Origin: Muribaculum sp.
GTDB taxonomy: Bacteria; Bacteroidota; Bacteroidia; Bacteroidales; Muribaculaceae
Length of the DNA stretch: 64,000 nucleotides
Direction of reading: 5' to 3'
Assembly: GCA_009775095.1 (NCBI GenBank)
Contig: VSOZ01000015.1
Span: forward strand, 1-64,000
Made by a program: the position numbers and the translations under genes. The notes below the pieces were generated by a model. The model saw only the letters and a program-made list of their open reading frames with translations, did no database searches and was not told the DNA's origin. Of the stretch, positions 35,167 through 43,006 are shown piece by piece; positions within the stretch are counted from its first letter, which is position 1; each line of letters opens with the position of its first letter.

Positions 35167-36042
35167 TCATACTATTACTTTATTTTTGCGATAATTCTCA
35201 CGGAATACTTTTGGCGAACACCCTTTCTTGCGCTTGAAAATGCGGTTGAAGTTTGACACATTGTTGAAGCCGCATTCATAGCATATCTCCACTATAGACA
35301 TGGTGCTGTCGGCCAACAGACGCGATGCGTATCCGAGACGCATGTCTATTATGTAATCGGATATCGTGCGACCCGTACGCAATTTGAAAAACCGGCTGAA
35401 AGCGGCGGGAGTCATGCCGACCAGATCAGAAAGAGTCTGAAGCCTTATCTCTTTGCTGTAGTTATTGTTTATATACTCCTCTACCTTATGCACGCGACGG
35501 CTGTCGGACGACACCTTGACGTTGGCAAACGAAGTGCTGGCAAGTGTGTGGCAACTCTCTTCAAGCGAAAGCTCATACAATATCTCAAATAGCTTCAACA
35601 CACGATAGAATCCGGACTGTATGCGCGTTATCTCGTCGATGCGACTATATATACGCATTATGGCAGGCACTTCAAAAGCTATGCCGGAGCGGCAGCGTTC
35701 AAACATCAGTTCAAGGCTTTTCATCTGATTTTTGGCAAGAAGCGACTCGCCAAGCAGATCGGGCGAAAACTGTATCGTGACCTCTCTTATACGGCCACCT
35801 TCGCATTTATGCTGCTCCCACATATGCTCAAGACCGCCTCCTATAAGAGCGAGGTCGTAACGCCCAAGCTCCTCCATGTTGTCGCCTACAATGCGACGTG
35901 CGCCGTCACAGTTCTCAATGAAATTCAGCTCATACTCCTCATGACGGTGCAGCGGATAATCAAACGCATCCTTATACCTGTCTATGAGGTAAAAGCAATC
36001 TTTAGATGACAACGGAGTTATCTCTGTGATAATTTTGTTCAT
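35167..36042 (-). CDS. AraC-family transcriptional regulator
   Basis: 291 residues. The N-terminal part (about 1-150) looks like a cupin-type ligand domain: YPLHRHEEYELNFIENCDGARRIVGDNMEELGRYDLALIGGGLEH. The C-terminal 100 residues form two HTH motifs: LQTLSDLVGMTPAAFSRFFKLRTGRTISDYIIDMRLGYASRLL and VEICYECGFNNVSNFNRIFKRKKGCSPKVFRENYR. It is the first gene of the mannan locus on the same strand, so it is the best candidate activator. Most such loci use hybrid two-component sensors or SusR-type regulators instead. It has its own canonical promoter. Confidence 0.92.
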   Translation of the reverse strand: MNKIITEITPLSSKDCFYLIDRYKDAFDYPLHRHEEYELNFIENCDGARRIVGDNMEELGRYDLALIGGGLEHMWEQHKCEGGRIREVTIQFSPDLLGESLLAKNQMKSLELMFERCRSGIAFEVPAIMRIYSRIDEITRIQSGFYRVLKLFEILYELSLEESCHTLASTSFANVKVSSDSRRVHKVEEYINNNYSKEIRLQTLSDLVGMTPAAFSRFFKLRTGRTISDYIIDMRLGYASRLLADSTMSIVEICYECGFNNVSNFNRIFKRKKGCSPKVFRENYRKNKVIV

Positions 36043-36073
36043 GTCTGTCAGAATAAGGTTAATTGTGACGATG

Positions 36074-36103
36074 CAAAGATACTATTTTTTCAAGTATGGG
36101 CAA
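36074..36103 (-). promoter_or_regulatory. promoter of the AraC gene
   Basis: TTG (36103-36101), a 19-nt spacer and TATCTTTG (36081-36074) on the minus strand, about 32 bp before the ATG. The rest of the gap to 36251 is AT-rich with no gene; I could not place a firm promoter for the plus-strand neighbour. Confidence 0.75.
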
Positions 36104-36250
36104 ACCTTTTCATGCAAAATAAATATATATTTTACATCTAACAGACACTTTATTTACATTAATTCCCTGTAGCAAATACATTCTACAACAAAACAGCCTT
36201 ATATGTGTTAACATCATATAATACGTAACATAACGAAACAATCAAAAATT

Positions 36251-36817
36251 ATGGGAAGAAAATCTAACTTTTGGACATATTTGTTCTTAATGGCCGCCGG
36301 CATAGCGCTCATATGCATGCACACAAAAGTCGAACTGCTTTCATGGGTAATAATGTTCATCGGAGCCATGTTTGCCATACCCGGACTTATCGGAGTTATC
36401 TCGGGCATAATCAGAAGCTCCCGCAGCGAGCGGGTTGACGGCATGTCGGTCACCTCAGCCCTCGGGTCACTAATCATAGGAGTAATACTAATCGTATGGC
36501 CTACACCTTTCGTAGGAGTATTTGTATATATCCTCGCCGCAATACTTATAATAGGAGGACTCTGCCAGATATGGTCACTTGCCACCGGCTACCGTCCTTA
36601 TAGAATGCCCTTCGGGCTTTACATACTGCCGGTGCTCATCATCATTACCGGAGTGGTCATAATATGTTCAAGCCTAAAAGAGATACAGGAAGTGTTCACA
36701 CTGATGGCCGGCATAGCTATGGTGGCCACCGCCGCCAACGGTCTGTTCATTTATCTGACAGCATATAACGCCGTAAAAAGCTCCAATCGCATCGACACCA
36801 CCGATCAGAACCTTTAA
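36251..36817 (+). CDS. HdeD/DUF308-like membrane protein
   Basis: 188 residues with six hydrophobic segments (about 10-27, 31-52, 70-88, 92-112, 121-140, 148-170) in three pairs, the layout of HdeD-family (DUF308) proteins. HdeD is tied to acid resistance in E. coli, but the family's molecular role is not known. A polar, likely cytoplasmic loop (SSRSERVDGMS) follows the first pair. The gene stands alone and converges on a kinase-like gene 9 bp away. Confidence 0.8.
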   Translation: MGRKSNFWTYLFLMAAGIALICMHTKVELLSWVIMFIGAMFAIPGLIGVISGIIRSSRSERVDGMSVTSALGSLIIGVILIVWPTPFVGVFVYILAAILIIGGLCQIWSLATGYRPYRMPFGLYILPVLIIITGVVIICSSLKEIQEVFTLMAGIAMVATAANGLFIYLTAYNAVKSSNRIDTTDQNL

Positions 36818-36826
36818 AGGTATTTA

Positions 36827-37462
36827 TCATACATTTTTGATACGGCGACGCAGATAGTCGCAGATCACCTCAGCCACGTCATCCATCGGCATTGATGACG
36901 AGTCTATGGTCAGGTGATATGACTTGGCGTCGCCCCATGTTTTGTCGGTATAGAAATTATAGTAGCCGGCACGCAATTTGTTGGTCTTCTCGGCCAAAGC
37001 CTTGGCCTGCTCATGTGTAGTCTTGTCGCCACGCTTCATTATACGCTCTATACACGCCTCCATAGGCGCATGTACAAATACGTTGATGCATAACGGGTGG
37101 TCACGTAGTATATAGTCGGCGCTTCGTCCAACTATGACGCACGAGTGTGTATCGGCCACGGAGTGTATAAAATCGCTCTGCGCCCTGTACAACGAGTCGT
37201 CACTTATAGAAGTAGAGCCGGAATACAAAGTATATGGATTATATCCCATCGTAAACGAGAAGAGTCCGTTGAAAAACTTCGGGAACTTCTCGTCTGACTT
37301 CTCGAAAAATTCCGGACTGACACCGGCCTTTTTAGCCGCCTCGCATAGCAACTCCTTGTCATAATACGCTATGCCGAGTTTATGTGCGAGCAGTTTCCCG
37401 AGTTCACGTCCACCGCTGCCGAATTGGCGCCCGATCGTAATCACATATTTCTTTTCTTCCAT
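36827..37462 (-). CDS. cytidylate kinase-like P-loop protein
   Basis: 211 residues from the ATG at 37462. The start yields MEEKKYVITIGRQFGSGGRELG, with a G-x-x-x-G-S-G-G-R-x-x-G nucleotide loop. Later come YYDKELL, IVGRSADYIL, HAPMEACIERIMKR and a TDKTWGDAKSYHLTIDSS lid-like segment, all typical of the AAA_26 cytidylate kinase-like family found in many Bacteroidota and Firmicutes. The true substrate of this family is unclear; it differs from the housekeeping Cmk. An upstream ATG at 37597 would add 45 residues unlike the family and would start upstream of the promoter, so it was not used. Confidence 0.87.
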   Translation of the reverse strand: MEEKKYVITIGRQFGSGGRELGKLLAHKLGIAYYDKELLCEAAKKAGVSPEFFEKSDEKFPKFFNGLFSFTMGYNPYTLYSGSTSISDDSLYRAQSDFIHSVADTHSCVIVGRSADYILRDHPLCINVFVHAPMEACIERIMKRGDKTTHEQAKALAEKTNKLRAGYYNFYTDKTWGDAKSYHLTIDSSSMPMDDVAEVICDYLRRRIKNV

Positions 37463-37483
37463 AATATACGGTATAAACAAAGG

Positions 37484-37511
37484 CAAATATACGAAGAATT
37501 TATATATACAA
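37484..37511 (-). promoter_or_regulatory. promoter of the cytidylate kinase-like gene
   Basis: TATATTTG (37491-37484) on the minus strand, 21 bp before the chosen ATG, with TTG at 37511-37509; the 17-nt spacer is shorter than usual. It supports the 37462 start. Confidence 0.5.
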
Positions 37512-37531
37512 AGCGCAAAACATCCTCTTAG

Positions 37532-37563
37532 TTGTCGCATATCACGGATTTTAATTACATTTG
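37532..37563 (+). promoter_or_regulatory. promoter of the secreted protein-GH43 pair
   Basis: TTG (37532-37534), a 21-nt spacer and TACATTTG (37556-37563) on the plus strand, 32 bp before the ATG at 37596. It is divergent from the kinase-like gene's promoter. Confidence 0.7.
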
Positions 37564-37595
37564 CAAAAATTAATCTTAACCATAGATACCAAACC

Positions 37596-38351
37596 ATGAG
37601 ATATAGTTTTATAAAAAGACGGTTAATCCTCTTTTTCGTACTGCTGACAGCGGTATCCGTAAATGCACGTGCGGCGGCAGGGCCCTCCGGAGATGATAAC
37701 GTTCCGCCTCCACGTCAGACCGATTACGAAATACAGACTCCCACTTACCTCTCCGATTATTTTACAGAAAGTAAAAAAGGATGCATCGGCACTGAAAGCG
37801 ACGGCTTCATACGTCGTTGGTTGCTTCTGGAACCGATCAGCAAGCCCAACCGATCAAACACGGTATTTACCGACAGCTATATCAACCATGTTCTCGACTC
37901 CGTATATTTCAAAGGGCAGTTTACCGACATACCACAAAACGGCAAGAAAGTAAAGGTCGGGAAACACAAACTCACATGGCATGCGCTTGACAGCCGGCTG
38001 TTTAACGTAAAGTTATACCGTTTTGCCGCCGCGCTCAAAAAACCTGTTTACGGTGTGATATTCATAGCAGTAACCGTCATTGACTGCCCGGAAGATATAA
38101 AGGATGTGCGTATGTCGGTAGGCTCCAACTCGGCATCAAAATGGTGGCTGAACGACGAGGAGACAGTGATCCTGTCGGGCGACCGGCGCATGGTGGCCGA
38201 CGATTGTGTGTCAAAACGACTCACTCTACGAAAAGGGCGCAACATAATATGGGGAGCTGTCATCAACGGCCCCGGAATGAGTGACTTCTGCGTGCGTTTC
38301 CTTGACGAAAACGGAAAACCGGTTAATAATTTCACAACTTGTTTTGAATGA
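37596..38351 (+). CDS. secreted protein of unknown function preceding GH43
   Basis: 251 residues from the ATG at 37596; a longer frame from 37371 runs through the promoter region and was dropped. The signal peptide ends near NARAAA (about residue 27). The mature part has a beta-rich tail with SVGSNSASKWWLNDEETVILSGDRRMVADD and LRKGRNIIWGAVINGPG. That resembles jelly-roll domains with a W-L-N-x-E/G signature that accompany carbohydrate-active enzymes. Its stop overlaps the GH43 ATG by 4 bp, so the two are coupled. It may be an accessory binding or catalytic partner of that GH43; function unproven. Confidence 0.65.
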   Translation: MRYSFIKRRLILFFVLLTAVSVNARAAAGPSGDDNVPPPRQTDYEIQTPTYLSDYFTESKKGCIGTESDGFIRRWLLLEPISKPNRSNTVFTDSYINHVLDSVYFKGQFTDIPQNGKKVKVGKHKLTWHALDSRLFNVKLYRFAAALKKPVYGVIFIAVTVIDCPEDIKDVRMSVGSNSASKWWLNDEETVILSGDRRMVADDCVSKRLTLRKGRNIIWGAVINGPGMSDFCVRFLDENGKPVNNFTTCFE

Positions 38352-39808
38352 TCATGAAAATCAGAAATATAATTTCGGGGACAGCCGTGTCCCTTGCGCT
38401 TGCATCGTCCATAAGCGCCTACTCACAGTCCGGAGAGCCATATATCCATGACCCGTCAACAATCATGGAGTGCGACGGCAAGTATTATACCTTCGGCACC
38501 GGCGGCGGAGGCCTTATATCGGAAGACGGATGGAACTGGTATCCGGGAGCGGTAAGACCCGGAGGCGGAGCGGCACCCGACGCTATAAAAATCGGCGACC
38601 GCTATCTGATAGCCTACAGCGCCACAGGCGGTGGTCTTGGCGGCGGTCATGCGGGCAAAGTGCTCACTATGTGGAACAAAACCCTCGATCCCTCATCTCC
38701 TGATTTCGGATTCACGGAGCCCATCGAGGTGGCCCACTCGCTCGATGACGAGGATTGCGACGCCATAGATGCGGGACTTCTGCTTGATCCCACAACAGGA
38801 CGGCTCTGGCTGTCATACGGAACATACTTCGGCTTCATACGCCTTGTAGAACTGGATCCGGCCACAGGCGCACGTGTGGAAGGAAACGAACCTGTTTACA
38901 TAGCCATCGACTGCGAAGCCACCGACCTGATGTACCGCGACGGCTGGTATTATCTTCTCGGCACACACGGCACATGCTGCGACGGCCCCAACTCCACATA
39001 CAACATCGTAGTCGGGCGCTCGCGCAATGTCACCGGGCCATATCTTGACAACATAGGGCGCGACATGCTTCAGGGTGGCGGCAAGATGCTTCTGTCGGCA
39101 GGTAACCACAAGACCGGCCCGGGCCACTTCGGGCGCTACATCGAAGATGACGGCGTAGAGAAGATGTCATTTCATTACGAAGCTGACTTCGATCGCGGAG
39201 GCCGCAGTGTGCTCGCCGTACTTCCGCTGTTGTGGGAAAACGGATGGCCGATAGCCGGTGAGCCGGTAAAGGAAGGTGTCTACGAAATCGAGTCGCAGCG
39301 CCACGGCTATGCATTGGAGCTGGCTGTTGATTTTGTAAGAATACCCTACAAAAGATTCCGCTTCTGGGAAAAGACAGAAGGACCGGTCGAGCCGCTCAAA
39401 TCACAGACTCTTGACGATGTAATAGATACTTGGCCCGAAGGAGAGACAAAAGTGCGTCTGGGCGACTACATGTTCCGGCCCCATCAGCGGTGGTCGGTGC
39501 AGCCGGTACCCGAATATGGCGGCTACCTTGACGCCCCATATTACAAGATAGTGATAGACGGCACAAACCGCGCGCTCACAGCCACCGCCGAGGCGGAAGT
39601 GGCCGCTGTACCAGAATTTACCGGAGCTCCGGAGCAACTTTGGCGTATAGAGCAACTTACCGACGGCACTTATCGCATAATGCCCAAAAGCGTACCGGGA
39701 CATGAAGGCGAAGACCTTGTACTCGTATCGGTAGCCGACAGCACACCGTCGCTCGGCAAGTTTGACATGAGCAGCGACAACTCCAAATGGCGCTTCCGCG
39801 ACCGTTAG
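38348..39808 (+). CDS. secreted GH43-family glycosidase with C-terminal lectin-like domain
   Basis: 486 residues; a second ATG two codons in (38354) is equally possible. A signal peptide (about 26 residues) precedes the five-bladed propeller: catalytic base in YIHDPSTIMEC, the pKa-modulating Asp in DAIDAGLLLDP, and the acid Glu near FHYEADF. Arabinanase-like features include LSYGTYFGFIRLVELDP and GPGHFGRYIEDDG. The last about 170 residues (EGVYEIESQRHGYALELA... and DGTNRALTATAEAEVAAVPEF...) look like a beta-rich or ricin-type binding domain. Endo-arabinanase is the closest resemblance, but no arabinan genes are adjacent. Confidence 0.85.
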   Translation: MIMKIRNIISGTAVSLALASSISAYSQSGEPYIHDPSTIMECDGKYYTFGTGGGGLISEDGWNWYPGAVRPGGGAAPDAIKIGDRYLIAYSATGGGLGGGHAGKVLTMWNKTLDPSSPDFGFTEPIEVAHSLDDEDCDAIDAGLLLDPTTGRLWLSYGTYFGFIRLVELDPATGARVEGNEPVYIAIDCEATDLMYRDGWYYLLGTHGTCCDGPNSTYNIVVGRSRNVTGPYLDNIGRDMLQGGGKMLLSAGNHKTGPGHFGRYIEDDGVEKMSFHYEADFDRGGRSVLAVLPLLWENGWPIAGEPVKEGVYEIESQRHGYALELAVDFVRIPYKRFRFWEKTEGPVEPLKSQTLDDVIDTWPEGETKVRLGDYMFRPHQRWSVQPVPEYGGYLDAPYYKIVIDGTNRALTATAEAEVAAVPEFTGAPEQLWRIEQLTDGTYRIMPKSVPGHEGEDLVLVSVADSTPSLGKFDMSSDNSKWRFRDR

Positions 39809-39826
39809 CGTCTGTCGCAAGAACTT

Positions 39827-40504
39827 TCAGCGCTTTATAGAGAGTATATAGCCGCGCTTCTTTATTGAGGTTATGACTACGGCAGGATCGTCGATAAGAC
39901 GGCGCAGGTAAGTTATCTGAACATTCAAGGCAAGCGAGTTGGCGTAACTGACATCGCCCCATACTTGGGTCAATATTGCGTCACGTTCAACAACATTGCC
40001 TGTATTTTCGGCTAGCATTTGCAATATCTCGCTCTGACGCACCGACAAAGAGTGGGTCTCGCCGCCGTATGTCAACGACGACAAGTTAGGGCGAAACAAT
40101 GTAGAGCCTATGTGGTATTCCTTATCATTACGCATCGTCAGGCTTTCAAAGCGTTCGTTTATCTTAGCCACAAGCTCTTCGGGATAAAACGGCTTGGCTA
40201 TGTAGTCGTTACCTTTGAGAGCAAATCCTTTGAGCCGGTCGGCTTTCTCCGTGCGGTCGGTAAGAAAAAATATAACCACGCGCTTATCGTCATGCCTTAT
40301 ACGCTCCGCCATTTCGAAGCCGTCCATGACCGGCATATTAATGTCGAGCAATATAAGATCGGGCTTTAAAGCTGCATAGCGTTCGAGGCCCGACGCACCG
40401 TCGGGGGCATAATCCACCCTGAAGCCCTCCGCTTCAAGAAAGCGACGCAAAAGAGCTGCATTGCGCACATCATCATCGACAATCAGAATATCAGGCTTCA
40501 TCAT
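39827..40504 (-). CDS. OmpR-family response regulator
   Basis: 225 residues. The receiver domain (1-120) has acidic pocket Asp10-Asp12, phospho-acceptor Asp54 (LILLDINMPVMDG) and Lys104 (YIAKPF). Residue 81-83 reads LTD where Thr/Ser is usual, consistent with a normal switch. The C-terminal winged helix ends VQITYLRRLIDDPAVVITSIKKRGYIL. It overlaps the kinase gene by 4 bp (40501-40504), so they form a cognate pair. Targets probably include the divergent GLPGLI/outer-membrane genes. Confidence 0.93.
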   Translation of the reverse strand: MMKPDILIVDDDVRNAALLRRFLEAEGFRVDYAPDGASGLERYAALKPDLILLDINMPVMDGFEMAERIRHDDKRVVIFFLTDRTEKADRLKGFALKGNDYIAKPFYPEELVAKINERFESLTMRNDKEYHIGSTLFRPNLSSLTYGGETHSLSVRQSEILQMLAENTGNVVERDAILTQVWGDVSYANSLALNVQITYLRRLIDDPAVVITSIKKRGYILSIKR

Positions 40505-41976
40505 TGTGGCAAATTAATGGTAAAAGTACTACCCTCCCCCACCCGGCTCACGACATCAACCCGGCCGCCGTGAGCTTCAGCAATAAGTCTTACATAAGCA
40601 AGTCCCAACCCCACTCCGGGCAAGCCGCTCTGCATGGCTGACGGACCTCGATAAAACTTTTCGAAAATCTTGTCGACATCGCTGTCCGCTATACCCGTGC
40701 CGGTATCGGAGACGGATATAGCCACATGGTCCTCTGTTTCCTCACATCCAAAACGTATTCTGACACTTTCTCCCGAATATTTTACCGCATTTTCAATAAG
40801 ATTGCCTATCATCTGCGAAAGATGCAGTTTATCGGCGGTTATACTTACATCGCGCCCGACATTATTTACCAACTCCACGCATTTGCCCGACGGCAAATGC
40901 GTTTTCGCAATGGCCTCTTCGACCATATCATATAGGCCGAAAGTCTCGACATCAAGCGGTATCTGGCTTGCTTCATTGAAAGTTATATCACGCAATCGGG
41001 AGAAATAGGTCGACAGATTATTCACCGCCATACGGCAATCATCGAGAATTTCTGTTCGAGAGTCATCATCATAGACCAACTTTGTATTATCCAATGACGA
41101 TATGCATAATTTCAGAGTACTGACGGGACGCTTCAGTTCATGTATCATCGTATGCACAAAACTGTTTCTTACACTGTCAAGCCTGACAAACATCTTTATT
41201 GTGCGTATCTGCCATATCAGGCATACAATAAGAACCACCGATAGCAGCATAGTCACCACCAATGTGGCACCCATCGACTTAACAACCGACGCCACAGCTA
41301 TAGGCATAGTAAAACACACCACCTTATGCTCAAGAGAAACGTAGGGAAACACACCCTTAATCTCATGTCGGAAAAATGAACCCTCCCTGATGATTTCAGG
41401 GTCAATCATCAGCGAATCGACAGTAGTCAGACTGACGGAAGCTATCATGCCAAACTGCTTCATAACCGAGTCGACCCCTTCGATTGTGAACGGAGAATTA
41501 TGGTCTAACGTAATCTGATCGGCCATGTCCCATACATTTGTCTTTAACGGTATATCATGCACCTCAAACCGTTTTACATCAGTATGGCCTGAGTCGGGTT
41601 CCATAAAATTGATTAGCTCACGGGCTTTCGTCCGCATATCCGAAGTGACTTCCACGGTGTCGGGTAAGCCAAGCAGATCTGTCACCTTGTACATGTAAAA
41701 AGAGTTTGTAACAGTCGATGTCTGCTTGGATTTATGACTTTTATAATCTATGTTTGTGTTGCTCCATGCGATAGTGGTACTGTCGGTATAGCTTGTGTCA
41801 AGTTTACGGATATCGTTATACTTCTGCACAACAAGCCCCATCAACTTGAAATTCTTCTCCTGCTCCACATCGAGGGTGACATTATATTGCTTATACAGCC
41901 ATATACCCTGAACGACAATAAGACCGATTATTGCCGCCGCGGTAAACATATATAGTGTCTTGATTTTCTTTTCCAT
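40501..41976 (-). CDS. membrane sensor histidine kinase
   Basis: 491 residues. TM1 at about 10-28, a periplasmic sensor of about 190 residues, TM2 at about 232-256, then HisKA with His279 (FVHTMIHELKRPVSTL) and a HATPase domain with NLIENAVKYSG, SDTGTGIADSD and GLPGVGLGLAYVRLIAEAHGG. It phosphorylates the coupled response regulator. An ATG nine codons in (41949) would place the first membrane helix at the N terminus. A TAGCTTTG box only 5 bp upstream of the first ATG makes that internal start, or a leaderless message, worth weighing. Confidence 0.93.
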   Translation of the reverse strand: MEKKIKTLYMFTAAAIIGLIVVQGIWLYKQYNVTLDVEQEKNFKLMGLVVQKYNDIRKLDTSYTDSTTIAWSNTNIDYKSHKSKQTSTVTNSFYMYKVTDLLGLPDTVEVTSDMRTKARELINFMEPDSGHTDVKRFEVHDIPLKTNVWDMADQITLDHNSPFTIEGVDSVMKQFGMIASVSLTTVDSLMIDPEIIREGSFFRHEIKGVFPYVSLEHKVVCFTMPIAVASVVKSMGATLVVTMLLSVVLIVCLIWQIRTIKMFVRLDSVRNSFVHTMIHELKRPVSTLKLCISSLDNTKLVYDDDSRTEILDDCRMAVNNLSTYFSRLRDITFNEASQIPLDVETFGLYDMVEEAIAKTHLPSGKCVELVNNVGRDVSITADKLHLSQMIGNLIENAVKYSGESVRIRFGCEETEDHVAISVSDTGTGIADSDVDKIFEKFYRGPSAMQSGLPGVGLGLAYVRLIAEAHGGRVDVVSRVGEGSTFTINLPQ

Positions 41977-41980
41977 AGTG

Positions 41981-41988
41981 CAAAGCTA
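41981..41988 (-). promoter_or_regulatory. possible -7 box directly upstream of the histidine kinase
   Basis: TAGCTTTG on the minus strand, ending 5 bp before the first ATG of the kinase. Transcription would begin at or just after that ATG. No clear TTG lies 19-21 nt further up. Confidence 0.4.
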
Positions 41989-42086
41989 CCGATAAATAGC
42001 GAGATTACGGCATGGAGTAATAATTTAGTAATAATTACATAACAATTGAGTAATGATTATTTTAAGCATGAAGCACACTCCGGGGA

Positions 42087-42094
42087 TAATTTTG
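42087..42094 (+). promoter_or_regulatory. possible -7 box of the GLPGLI-OMP pair
   Basis: TAATTTTG on the plus strand, 26 bp before the ATG at 42120. A good TTG box is missing, which suits control by the divergent two-component system. Confidence 0.5.
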
Positions 42095-42119
42095 CAGTGT
42101 CAAACAAAAAAAGAAAACA

Positions 42120-42986
42120 ATGAAAACCAAACTGCTCATTATCTCAATCGGCGTGTTCCTCATAGGAACTGCGGTCACCAACGCGAGGATAGTACGTCGA
42201 CAACTAAACATCCTTCAGTCAAGCGTCCCTGAAGCCAAAACCCTCGCCGAAGGAAATCTCGAATTCATATATGACTACACATTCAATGCCGACACACTAT
42301 ACAATTCTCAGAGAGATCGAGAAAAGATGCTCCTTCAGGTCGGCGCTGACGGCATATCGAAATATTCAAGCCTGAAGAATGCTACTATTGATTCGATAAT
42401 CCCAACCCTCTCAGAGGAGGAACTCGTCAAAAATGCAGAACGTCTGGCCAACGGACCATTTATCAATATCTTCAAGAACTATCCCGACGGAAAAATCACT
42501 CATACTGAAAAAATTGCGCTTGATTGGTTCAAATACGAAGAAAATATGCCGCAATTTGACTGGACGCTTACAGATAGTGTACGCACCATACTTGGCTATG
42601 AATGCCGACAGGCAAAATGCAGCTTCCGCGGTCGCGAGTGGACGGTGTTCTACACAGAAGAGATACCCGTAATGGACGGTCCGTGGAAACTGTGCGGACT
42701 TCCCGGGCTTATCATGTCGGCTCGTGATGAAAAGGGCCAATACGTCTTTGAATGTGTAGGCATCAAGTCAAGTACTTCACGTCCTATAACTATGTATGAC
42801 GTGTCATATAATGAGACTAACCGCAAAAAATTCTACGACACACTGCATCGCTACGAGTCAAATCCTTACGGATACGCAGAGACCGTATCAGGCATCCACA
42901 TAACCGTTACCGACAATGCCGGAAACCCCGACCCCACCGCCTATGACCCGATAGAGCTCGGCTATGACTACCTCGAACGCGACTAG
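42120..42986 (+). CDS. GLPGLI family protein
   Basis: 288 residues with an N-terminal signal (LLIISIGVFLIGTAVTNA). The family signature GPWKLCGLPGLIMSARDEKGQYVFE lies at about 189-213, with the preceding AKCSFRGREWTVFYTEEIPV segment. GLPGLI proteins are secreted Bacteroidota proteins of unknown role, usually encoded beside an outer-membrane beta-barrel receptor, as here (21 bp to the next gene). A two-component system lies divergently upstream. Function beyond this association is unknown. Confidence 0.9.
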   Translation: MKTKLLIISIGVFLIGTAVTNARIVRRQLNILQSSVPEAKTLAEGNLEFIYDYTFNADTLYNSQRDREKMLLQVGADGISKYSSLKNATIDSIIPTLSEEELVKNAERLANGPFINIFKNYPDGKITHTEKIALDWFKYEENMPQFDWTLTDSVRTILGYECRQAKCSFRGREWTVFYTEEIPVMDGPWKLCGLPGLIMSARDEKGQYVFECVGIKSSTSRPITMYDVSYNETNRKKFYDTLHRYESNPYGYAETVSGIHITVTDNAGNPDPTAYDPIELGYDYLERD

Positions 42987-43006
42987 CGCGAAAAATAAAC
43001 CAACCG

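Noticed and set aside
37371..37595. N-terminal extension of the secreted protein before GH43
   Set aside because: It would run across a divergent promoter pair and hide the signal peptide that starts at the ATG at 37596.
37463..37597. 45-residue extension of the cytidylate kinase-like protein
   Set aside because: The P-loop protein begins at 37462 and a TATATTTG box lies between the two starts.
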